From NCBI GenBank assembly GCA_946885645.1, contig CAMPGU010000280.1:1-5417 (forward strand): a stretch of DNA of 5,417 nt, read 5' to 3'. Shown in pieces: positions 1 to 5,417 of the stretch (position 1 is the stretch's first letter; every line of letters starts with the position of its first letter). The DNA comes from an uncultured Haloferula sp. (GTDB taxonomy: Bacteria > Verrucomicrobiota > Verrucomicrobiae > Verrucomicrobiales > Akkermansiaceae). Under the pieces are notes generated by a model, which was not told where the DNA came from, made no database searches, and worked only from the letters and a program-made list of their open reading frames with translations. The position numbers were made by a program, and so were the translations under genes.

Positions 1-48
1 GTTACAAGCAAGCGGTGCTTTTCTTCCCGGTGATGCGGGACCCACGGG

Positions 49-79
49 CTTGCTGCGGCAAGATTCGAAAGGGTTTCGA
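49..79 (+). other. Two adjacent small hairpins in the leader
   Basis: Two perfect inverted repeats lie back to back upstream of the cysteine-rich protein gene. CTTGC (49-53) pairs with GCAAG (58-62) around a TGCG loop. TCGAAA (65-70) pairs with TTTCGA (74-79) around a GGG loop. No U-tract follows either one, so they do not look like an intrinsic terminator. They could be an RNA leader structure, an operator, or the remains of the 3' end of an upstream gene. The stems are only 5 and 6 bp, so chance is a real alternative. I recognised no promoter in 1-144. Confidence 0.3.
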
Positions 80-144
80 TGATCTCCGGTGTTCTACCCC
101 GTGGAGCAGGAGAACCAAGCTCCCAGAAACAGAAGTAACCGAAG

Positions 145-456
145 ATGAAAACCAAGATCCTCAGTCTCGCCGCAACGCTTTTCGCCGCGGTATCGCTCAG
201 CCCGGCGGTTTTCGCCGGTCCGAGCCACCCCATTCAACGCCATTCCTCGGGCCCGACCGCAAGAAGCGCCGGGTTCGCCATGAAGAACGACGCCTGCAAG
301 GATATGCCGTGCTGCACAACCAGGATGGTTATAAACGCCGCGCTCGGCGGCCGGGGTTCCCACAGCTCTTTCAAGGAGGTCCGGGCTTGCGAGAAAAGCT
401 GCCCGCTGCCTTCCAAGGAGAAACATCTGGTCTGCCGCAAGGGAAGCCGAGCGTAA
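145..456 (+). CDS. Small secreted six-cysteine protein
   Basis: This 103-residue protein is exported. Residues 1-24 form a Sec signal peptide: Lys at positions 2 and 4, a hydrophobic core, and an AVFA|GP cleavage site. The mature part is basic and holds six cysteines, C51, C56, C57, C82, C86 and C97, in the pattern C-x4-CC and later C-x3-C-x10-C. That suggests disulfides or binding of a thiophilic metal in the periplasm, but no named family is recognised. The start is the ATG after a short GAAG; the signal peptide fixes it well. The gene precedes an anti-sigma/sensor/sigma set on the same strand, 39 nt away, so it may be the regulated output or an accessory metal-binding protein of that system (inference). 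A hairpin lies just after its stop codon. Reality of the gene is fairly sure; its function is unknown. Confidence 0.75.
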   Translation: MKTKILSLAATLFAAVSLSPAVFAGPSHPIQRHSSGPTARSAGFAMKNDACKDMPCCTTRMVINAALGGRGSHSSFKEVRACEKSCPLPSKEKHLVCRKGSRA

Positions 457-460
457 CACC

Positions 461-478
461 TTGCCGGCTAGCCGGTAA
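461..478 (+). promoter_or_regulatory. Intercistronic palindrome / hairpin
   Basis: CCGGCTAGCCGG at 464-475 is a perfect 12-bp palindrome. As RNA it extends to a 7-bp stem: 461-467 pairs with 472-478 around a CUAG loop, with one G-U pair. It starts 4 nt after the stop codon of the cysteine-rich protein gene and ends 17 nt before the anti-sigma-like start. No U-run follows, so it is not a classical terminator. It could stabilise the 3' end of the upstream message, mark a processing site that separates effector from regulators, or act as a dyad operator. The structure is plain in the sequence; its role is inferred. Confidence 0.4.
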
Positions 479-495
479 TCCCCGTTAGTTCCACC

Positions 496-798
496 ATGAA
501 CGATTCCCAATTCGATGACCTGTTGAGAACGGCAAGGGCCGATGTGCCCTTGCCAAGCTCGTTCCGGCAAGGAGTGTGGCGCCGCATCGAAAGCGCGGTG
601 CCGGAGCCGCGGCGAGGGCTGGATTGGCTCCATCCGCTTATGGCTGCGTTTCTCCGCCCGTGGGGTGCCGCAGCCGGTATGGCCGCGACCGTGGCTGCGG
701 GCATCTGGCTCGGTGCCGCAAGCATACCCGAAGCGAAGGACGCGAAGGCGGTTTACGCAGAGTCGATCAGTCCCTTCGCCCACGCCCAGCGGAAATGA
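496..798 (+). CDS. Putative single-TM anti-sigma factor (CnrY-like position)
   Basis: This is a 100-residue protein. Residues 1-45 form a soluble charged segment, and residues about 57-76 form one membrane helix (Ala/Gly-rich, ending near WLGAAS). A tail of roughly 24 residues ending YAESISPFAH follows. This is the layout of small ECF anti-sigma proteins: the cytoplasmic N-terminus holds the sigma factor and the short periplasmic C-terminus contacts a sensor. No zinc-binding anti-sigma (ZAS) H-x3-C-x2-C motif is present. The next gene, a CnrX/Spy-like sensor, starts inside its stop codon (ATGA at 795-798), implying translational coupling and fixed stoichiometry. An ECF sigma gene follows that. 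The assignment rests on topology and context, since sequence similarity among these small proteins is low. I saw no clear Shine-Dalgarno before the ATG. Confidence 0.65.
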   Translation: MNDSQFDDLLRTARADVPLPSSFRQGVWRRIESAVPEPRRGLDWLHPLMAAFLRPWGAAAGMAATVAAGIWLGAASIPEAKDAKAVYAESISPFAHAQRK

Positions 799-1265
799 AA
801 CGCGGCCTCATTCTAATGGCTCTCGCCATCACGGCGGGAGTGGTGGCGTTCTGCTTCACGCGGTCCCACCAGATGGCTGAGCGTAGGGAGCTTCGCTTGG
901 ATGCAATGCCGGAATTGGCCTGGGTCCGCACCGACCTGAAGCTCACGGACGAGCAATTCGCCAAAGTCTCCGACCTGCACGCGGCCTACCGCCCGAAGTG
1001 CTCGGACATGTGCCGCCTGATCTCCGAAGCGCGCGGAAGGATCGAGGCGGCAGCCCGCGGCAGCCGGGAGATGACCCCGGAACTGGAAGCGGCCATCCGG
1101 GAACACGCTGAAACCCAGATCCAGTGCCAGAAGGCCATGCTGAAGCACATCTATGAGACCGCGGCCGTCCTGGATAGGCATCAGGCAACCCGTTACCTGG
1201 AAACGACGCTTCCCTTCGCCCTGGATTTCGCCCCTGCCGAAGCGGAGAGCTCTCATTCCCGCTAG
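795..1265 (+). CDS. CnrX/Spy-like membrane-anchored periplasmic metal sensor
   Basis: This 156-residue protein has an N-terminal membrane anchor (about residues 4-21) and then a helical periplasmic domain. The domain carries the LTxxQ-type motif of the Spy/CpxP/CnrX (metal-resistance) superfamily as LTDEQ at residues 50-54. Possible metal ligands on a helix spacing are H62, C69 and C73 (YRPKCSDMC) in one helix and C111, M115 and H118 (QCQKAMLKH) in another. This thiol-rich set differs from the His/Glu/Met set of Ni/Co-sensing CnrX and would suit a soft metal such as copper (inference). C20 is not in a good lipobox because F19 precedes it. The ATG at 795 overlaps the previous stop, and upstream extension in this frame would destroy the N-terminal anchor. 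It is expected to relay a periplasmic signal to the anti-sigma protein. The family call is good; the ligand is unknown. Confidence 0.75.
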   Translation: MKRGLILMALAITAGVVAFCFTRSHQMAERRELRLDAMPELAWVRTDLKLTDEQFAKVSDLHAAYRPKCSDMCRLISEARGRIEAAARGSREMTPELEAAIREHAETQIQCQKAMLKHIYETAAVLDRHQATRYLETTLPFALDFAPAEAESSHSR

Positions 1266-1269
1266 GAAG
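1264..1269 (+). promoter_or_regulatory. Shine-Dalgarno site for the sigma/zinc-ribbon gene
   Basis: AGGAAG overlaps the stop codon (TAG) of the sensor gene and lies 8 nt before the ATG at 1278. It is the only convincing ribosome-binding site in the window. It supports that start and supports translation of the sigma gene from the same message as the sensor. Confidence 0.55.
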
Positions 1270-1277
1270 CAACCGCC

Positions 1278-2036
1278 ATGGATGCTTCCGAACCCGAGCT
1301 GATGAGTCGCCTGGCCCGCGGCGACGACCTTGCCTTGAACACCCTGATGGATCGCTGGGGTGATCGTGTCGCCTCATTCCTCTACAAGATGACGGGGAGC
1401 CGCGATGCTGCTGTCGATCTCGCACAGGAAACTTTCGTCAAACTCTACCAAGCTCGCGACCGCTACCGGCCCGGCGGGAATTTCAGCACCTATCTTTTTG
1501 CAATTGCCGCGAATCTCGCGCGGAACTACGCCCGCTGGAAAAGCCGCCACCCGACACTCTCCCTGGATGCCGCTCCTGAAGACGGCGGTACCACCGTGCC
1601 GGAATTGGCGGACCCGAACCAGACTCCCGAAGAGGCTGCCCGGTCGGCGGAGAAAATCCGGGCCGTCCATGAGGTCGTCTATCTCAAATGTCCGATATGC
1701 TCGGAGCGGATGAGCCATCTCAACTTCGGCGGCAGCAGCGGCGTGATCCTCGATCGCTGCGGCACCCACGGGGTTTGGCTGGAGGGGAGCGAACTGCGCC
1801 GCCTCACCGAGTGGTGGCGCGCAGGCGGCAAGCTCCTCTATCAGAAGAACGAGCAGGAGCGGGTGAAGCGGATGTTTTCCCCGGCCGTGCAACAGAGAAG
1901 AACGAGCTCCGGCACCACCATCGAGAGCGAGGATCCGGGCCGCTCCGGGAAATCGGACATCCCGGGGGAGCCGGGTAGCACCGTGGCCTCCATCATTGAT
2001 GTCGTGAGCGGCGTGCTAGGATTCATCGCCGATTGA
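1278..2036 (+). CDS. ECF sigma-2 domain fused to a zf-TFIIB zinc ribbon, sigma-4 missing
   Basis: This is a 252-residue chimera. Residues about 5-92 are a standard ECF sigma-2 domain: DLAQETFVKLY at 47-57 (region 2.2, core polymerase binding), then FSTYLFAIAANLARNYARW at 69-87 (regions 2.3/2.4, -10 recognition). An acidic linker follows, then EEAARSAEKIRAVHE at 118-132, the usual entry to sigma-4. At about 133 the sequence switches to VVYLKCPIC. This is a zf-TFIIB-type zinc ribbon with C138, C141, C161 and H164, followed by the typical W167 and E172-L173, and RAGG at 181-184. Residues 190-235 are polar and disorder-prone, and 236-250 form a hydrophobic amphipathic end. No helix-turn-helix sigma-4 is present, so normal -35 recognition should be lost. 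The frame is open throughout. The gene sits 12 nt after its likely sensor partner. It may be a real domain swap, a relic of an in-frame deletion joining two genes, or an assembly join. Both halves are sure; function is not. Confidence 0.8.
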   Translation: MDASEPELMSRLARGDDLALNTLMDRWGDRVASFLYKMTGSRDAAVDLAQETFVKLYQARDRYRPGGNFSTYLFAIAANLARNYARWKSRHPTLSLDAAPEDGGTTVPELADPNQTPEEAARSAEKIRAVHEVVYLKCPICSERMSHLNFGGSSGVILDRCGTHGVWLEGSELRRLTEWWRAGGKLLYQKNEQERVKRMFSPAVQQRRTSSGTTIESEDPGRSGKSDIPGEPGSTVASIIDVVSGVLGFIAD

Positions 2037-2249
2037 TTTCAAAAGAAAGCCGGCGAAAGACCACGCATTTAAACGACCGCCCCGACCGCCCTTCTCGCTC
2101 TGCGGGGACATCTCAGGCCGCCGAAACGGCGACATTTACTCATCCCTGCGGTTTTTCTACGGGTGGAGGCTTTCCGCAAAGGTGTCCTCGCGGCTCCGAT
2201 GCCGGGGCTTCCCATCCGCCGCCTTTCCCTCCATCGTCCCGAGCCAGCC

Positions 2250-2747
2250 ATGAAAAAAGCGCTTTTCCTGATCCCCCTCGCCGCCATCGGACTTTTCCTT
2301 GGAGGCTGCGCCCTTCCGCAACAAGACGAGGCGGCGGACCTATCCCGCGCCAGTCTCCAGACGGAATCGTCGCAGGTGGCCGCGCGCTTTTTCGAAGGAC
2401 TGAAAGAAGGCCGCGACGATATCTACTGGCCCTTGATGTCTCCGGTCCAGCAAAGCCCCGGCCTGAAGAAGGAATACAAGGAGATCGAGCCGGCCATGCA
2501 GGGCTTCGTCTCGTGGACCTCGCAACCTTCCGTCTCCGTCATCAGAAGCCTCGACGCGACGCCCCAATTTCCGGGGCCCTTCTACGTGGTCGAGCGGCTG
2601 GCGAAGTTCACGGACGGCGAGGCGTGCCTTATCGCCATCGTCGAATTCGACCGCGGCAACAACGGCTTCGTGAACTCCATCTATCGCGGGGACACGCCGG
2701 CTGCCGCCAGAGCGGAGCTCCAGCGGGCTCTCAATGACGCGGGCTGA
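2250..2747 (+). CDS. Hypothetical lipoprotein
   Basis: This is a 165-residue lipoprotein. MKK leads a hydrophobic stretch ending in the lipobox LGGC (residues 17-20), so C20 should be acylated and the protein tethered to the cell envelope. Residue 21 is Ala, which would allow outer-membrane sorting under the enterobacterial Lol rule. The mature domain of about 145 residues begins with a charged helix ([15 protein letters not shown], 40-54). It then alternates short strands and helices (for example [10 protein letters not shown] at 111-120 and CLIAIVEFD at 126-134). This could be a small alpha+beta fold of the NTF2-like kind, but I recognise no family. The ATG at 2250 is chosen because it places the signal peptide at the N-terminus; the frame is open further upstream, from 2163. 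The preceding 30-40 nt are C/T-rich with no Shine-Dalgarno. The helicase gene begins 41 nt downstream on the same strand, which suggests co-transcription without implying shared function. Confidence 0.75.
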   Translation: MKKALFLIPLAAIGLFLGGCALPQQDEAADLSRASLQTESSQVAARFFEGLKEGRDDIYWPLMSPVQQSPGLKKEYKEIEPAMQGFVSWTSQPSVSVIRSLDATPQFPGPFYVVERLAKFTDGEACLIAIVEFDRGNNGFVNSIYRGDTPAAARAELQRALNDAG

Positions 2748-2788
2748 TCCCGGCTTCCGCCCGTACCCGGTTTTCCCGCGATTTGCCG

Positions 2789-5326
2789 ATGATCCTGCTC
2801 GATCCCGCCAAGCTCTCCGATCCCACCTCGAACGACGAGATCCTCAGCGCCTTCCTCGATTACCTGATCGAGACGGAAGTCGAGCCCTACGATCACCAGG
2901 AGCAGGCCATCCTCGAACTTTTCGCGGGGAACAACGTCATCCTCAATACTCCCACCGGCTCCGGAAAGTCGCTGGTAGCGCTGGCGCTTCATTTCAAGGC
3001 GATCTGCCAGAACCGCCGGTCCTACTACACCGTGCCGATCAAGGCACTGGCGAACGAGAAATTCCTCTCGCTCTGCCACGTCTTCGGCCCGGAAAGGGTC
3101 GGCATGATCACCGGCGACGCGACGGTCAATCCCGGCGCTCCCGTCATCTGCTGCACTGCGGAAATTCTCGCCAATCTCGCGCTGCGGGAGGGCGAGCATG
3201 CGCAGGTGGACGATGTCATCATGGACGAGTTCCACTACTATTCGGATTCGTCCCGGGGTTTCGCCTGGCAGGTTCCCCTGCTCACCCTGTCCCGGGCGCG
3301 CTTCCTCCTGATGTCCGCCACGCTGGGAGAGACTTCGTTTTTCGAGGAAACGCTGACGAAGCTGACCGGCGCGCCGACCGCGCTGGTGAAGTCCGAGCAC
3401 CGTCCCGTGCCCCTGGAGTTCGACTACAGCGAAACGCCGCTGGAGGAAAAGGTGGGCGAACTGGTGGAGCAAGGAAGGGCACCCATCTATCTCGTTCATT
3501 TCACCCAGCTCGCCTGCGCACAGACGGCGCAGAACCTGATGAGCTCGAACTTCTGCACGAAGGACGAGAAGCAGCGCATCGCGGAAACACTGCATGAGGC
3601 GAACTTTCGCAGCCCCTACGGGAAGGAAGTCTCGAAGCTGCTGCGCCACGGCATCGGCATCCACCACGCGGGACTGCTGCCGAAGTACCGCATCCTGGTG
3701 GAGAAGCTCGCGCAGCGCGGGCTCCTGAAGGTCATCTGCGGCACGGACACCCTGGGAGTCGGGGTCAATGTGCCGATCCGGACCGTGCTTTTCACCCAGC
3801 TTTTCAAATACGACGGGAATAGCACGAAGACGCTTGCGGTCCGCGATTTCAAGCAGATCTGCGGGCGGGCGGGCCGCAGGGGCTTCGACCACATCGGCTA
3901 CGTCGTCTGCCAGGCGCCGGAGCACGTGATCGAGAACCTACGGCTCGAAAAGAAAGCCTCCGCTTCCGGGAAGAAGAGCTTTGTGAAGCGCAAGCCACCG
4001 GAAAAGGGCTTCGTGAATTGGGACGAGAAAGCCTACCGCCGCCTGATCGGCGCTCCGCCGGAGAAGCTCGTTTCCAGCTTCCAAGTCCGGCACTCGATGC
4101 TCCTGAACGTGCTGAGCCGCGAGCGGGACGACGGCTGCGCCGCGCTGCGGAAGATCATCGCGGACAGCCACGAGCCGCCTGCGAAGAAGAAAGCCCACAA
4201 GCGCCGCGCCTTTCAGATCTTCCGCGGGCTGGTCGAAGGAGACATCCTCCGGATCATCCCGCCTTCCGAACGCCGCGGACCCGCGAAGGTGGCGCTGAAT
4301 GTCGAGCTGCAGGAAGACTTCTCGATGAATCAGGCGCTCGGGCTCTACCTCCTCGACGCCATCCCGCAGCTCGACCGCGAATCGCCGGACTACGCCCTGA
4401 ACGTCCTCTCGCTGGTGGAAGCCATCCTCGAAAACCCCGAAGTCGTGCTGCGCCGTCAGGTGGATCTTTTGAAGGGCGAGCTGATCTCGCGATTGAAGAA
4501 CGAGGGCGTGGAATACGAAGAGCGGATGGAGCGCCTGGAGGAGGTCGAATGGCCGAAGCCGGGCAAGGATTTCATCTACGATACCTATAATGCCTTCGTC
4601 GCGCAGCGGCCGTGGATGAAGGAAGCCGCGGTGCGCCCGAAATCGATCGCGCGGGAGATGTTCGAGCACTGGCAATCCTTCGAAGACTACGTGAAGACCT
4701 ACGGCTTGGAGAGGAGCGAGGCCGTGCTGCTCCGCCATCTCTCGGAGGTGTATAAGGTCCTCTCGCAAACGGTCCCGCCGATGGCGAAAACGGAGGAACT
4801 GGTCGAAGCGGAGGAATACTTCGGGGATATCCTTCGCAGCGTGGACTCCAGCCTGCTGGACGAATGGGAGAAACTGAAGAATCCCGGCTATGTGCCGGAG
4901 GCCGAGAAGCCGGCGGAGGAGCGCAGGCACGTCCCTTATACCCGGAACCGCCCCGCGTTCACGAGGGCCCTGCGCAACGCGGTCTTCAGCTTGGTAAAAG
5001 CATTTTCAGAGGAGAATCCGGTCGCGATTCTCGCTCAAATCGAACCCGCCGACGCGGACGGGCAGCCGTGGAATACCGGTCGCCTCGAAAGCCTGCTCGA
5101 CACTTATTTCGCCGAGCACGCGCGCATCCGCCTCGATCCCGAGGCCAGAGCGGCCAAGCATACGCGGATCTCGGATGACGAGCCCAGGCGGTGGGCCTGC
5201 GAACAGGTTCTGGTGGACCCGGAAGAACTGAATGACTGGTCCCTGAAGCTCGTAATCGATCTGGACCGCAGCGATGCCGAGCAGCGTCCGGTGCTGATGC
5301 TCGCGGAGCTTGCCCCGATCGCCTGA
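2789..5326 (+). CDS. Ski2-like DEAD/DEAH-box helicase with DUF3516-type C-terminus
   Basis: This is an 845-residue ATP-dependent superfamily 2 helicase, probably cytoplasmic and acting on RNA. The motifs run in order: Q-motif-like YDHQ (33-36); Walker A TPTGSGKS (54-61); Ia PIKALANEK (83-91); TGD (108-110) and TAEI (123-126); Walker B DEFH (146-149); SAT (176-178); IYLVHFT (233-239); HHAGLLP (292-298); [12 protein letters not shown] (319-329); [12 protein letters not shown] (356-365). HHAGLLP and the GRAGRRG form are characteristic of the Ski2/Mtr4/HelY group. The C-terminal half (about 400-840) matches the DUF3516 pattern known from actinobacterial helicases: [15 protein letters not shown] (511-525), [14 protein letters not shown] (532-545), [14 protein letters not shown] (573-586) and [12 protein letters not shown] (685-696). 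Length is normal and all catalytic motifs are intact. ATG 2789 is preferred; a TTG at 2783 would add two residues, and the frame is closed at 2735. No Shine-Dalgarno precedes it. RNA processing or decay is the likely role (inference); the exact substrate is unknown. Confidence 0.95.
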   Translation: MILLDPAKLSDPTSNDEILSAFLDYLIETEVEPYDHQEQAILELFAGNNVILNTPTGSGKSLVALALHFKAICQNRRSYYTVPIKALANEKFLSLCHVFGPERVGMITGDATVNPGAPVICCTAEILANLALREGEHAQVDDVIMDEFHYYSDSSRGFAWQVPLLTLSRARFLLMSATLGETSFFEETLTKLTGAPTALVKSEHRPVPLEFDYSETPLEEKVGELVEQGRAPIYLVHFTQLACAQTAQNLMSSNFCTKDEKQRIAETLHEANFRSPYGKEVSKLLRHGIGIHHAGLLPKYRILVEKLAQRGLLKVICGTDTLGVGVNVPIRTVLFTQLFKYDGNSTKTLAVRDFKQICGRAGRRGFDHIGYVVCQAPEHVIENLRLEKKASASGKKSFVKRKPPEKGFVNWDEKAYRRLIGAPPEKLVSSFQVRHSMLLNVLSRERDDGCAALRKIIADSHEPPAKKKAHKRRAFQIFRGLVEGDILRIIPPSERRGPAKVALNVELQEDFSMNQALGLYLLDAIPQLDRESPDYALNVLSLVEAILENPEVVLRRQVDLLKGELISRLKNEGVEYEERMERLEEVEWPKPGKDFIYDTYNAFVAQRPWMKEAAVRPKSIAREMFEHWQSFEDYVKTYGLERSEAVLLRHLSEVYKVLSQTVPPMAKTEELVEAEEYFGDILRSVDSSLLDEWEKLKNPGYVPEAEKPAEERRHVPYTRNRPAFTRALRNAVFSLVKAFSEENPVAILAQIEPADADGQPWNTGRLESLLDTYFAEHARIRLDPEARAAKHTRISDDEPRRWACEQVLVDPEELNDWSLKLVIDLDRSDAEQRPVLMLAELAPIA

Positions 5327-5417
5327 CCGGAGAGCGGATTCATTCCCCTCGCCGCGCGCCTGCGCCTCTGCCCCGGCCCTGCCTCCTTTCTCGGCATCCC
5401 CGCCGCCGCCCTTGCAA

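Noticed and set aside
2..82. Possible 3' end of an upstream gene (26 codons then TGA at 80-82)
   Set aside because: Too short to recognise, and it runs through both small hairpins. It cannot be told from chance.
15..488. + strand frame of 157 codons overlapping the cysteine-rich gene
   Set aside because: Its product is highly basic with no domain or signal, while the overlapping frame from 145 has a textbook signal peptide.
94..783. - strand frame of 229 codons across the cysteine-rich and anti-sigma genes
   Set aside because: It conflicts with two + strand genes that have a clear signal peptide and a clear membrane helix. It has no recognisable domain.
907..1612. Shared 13-nt word TGCCGGAATTGGC in the sensor and sigma genes as a repeat
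   Set aside because: Both copies encode the same short PELA peptide in ordinary coding sequence and nothing around them is alike, so chance and codon bias suffice.
2119..2131. CGCCG-AAA-CGGCG hairpin in the gap after the sigma/zinc-ribbon gene as a terminator
   Set aside because: The stem is only 5 bp and is followed by ACATTTACTC rather than a U-tract; it is too weak to call.
2681..3925. Long open frame on the - strand (414 codons) opposite the helicase
   Set aside because: It lies opposite a gene with every helicase motif intact, its residues are Arg/Leu/Ala/Gly-rich with no recognisable domain, and long antisense frames are expected at this GC content.
3938..4930. Second long - strand open frame (330 codons)
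   Set aside because: It is a mirror of the conserved DUF3516-type region; its composition is rich in Leu, Arg, His and Val, with no motif of its own.
5104..5397. - strand frame of 97 codons covering the helicase end and the final gap
   Set aside because: Most of it is antisense to the helicase, and the rest is low-complexity Arg/Ala/Gly from a C-rich stretch.

Overview
The window is GC-rich and densely coding, with every supported gene on the + strand. Starts mostly lack a Shine-Dalgarno sequence, and two of them follow pyrimidine-rich leaders. The gene families are CnrX/Spy-like metal sensors beside ECF sigma factors, zf-TFIIB zinc-ribbon proteins, and a Ski2-like helicase with a DUF3516-type C-terminus. 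Together these suggest a Verrucomicrobiota bacterium (Luteolibacter/Haloferula-like). This is inference from protein style; no rRNA or other marker gene is present.

Region 1 (about 1-2036) looks like an envelope-stress or metal-sensing ECF module. In order it holds a secreted six-cysteine protein (145-456), a one-TM anti-sigma-like protein (496-798), a membrane-anchored CnrX/Spy-like sensor (795-1265) and an ECF sigma-factor gene (1278-2036). The anti-sigma and sensor genes overlap at ATGA, and the sigma gene follows 12 nt later behind a good Shine-Dalgarno sequence. The regulatory order matches cnrY-cnrX-cnrH of Cupriavidus. A strong hairpin/palindrome sits between the secreted-protein gene and the regulators, and two small hairpins lie upstream of the secreted-protein gene.

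The most unusual object is the sigma gene. It encodes a normal sigma-2 domain that breaks off where sigma-4 (the -35-binding domain) should begin. It continues in frame into a zf-TFIIB-type zinc ribbon with CPxC and CxxH ligands and a long polar tail. It is either a domain-swapped regulator, a decayed chimera made by an in-frame deletion, or an assembly join. No efflux or detoxification genes follow, so any regulon lies elsewhere, except perhaps the small cysteine-rich protein.

Region 2 (2037-2249) is a 213-nt gap with no gene. Region 3 (2250-5326) carries an unrecognised lipoprotein and, 41 nt later, a complete 845-residue Ski2-like DEAD/DEAH helicase with all canonical motifs and a DUF3516-like C-terminal half. 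The last 91 nt are a pyrimidine-rich non-coding stretch that may lead into a gene beyond the window.
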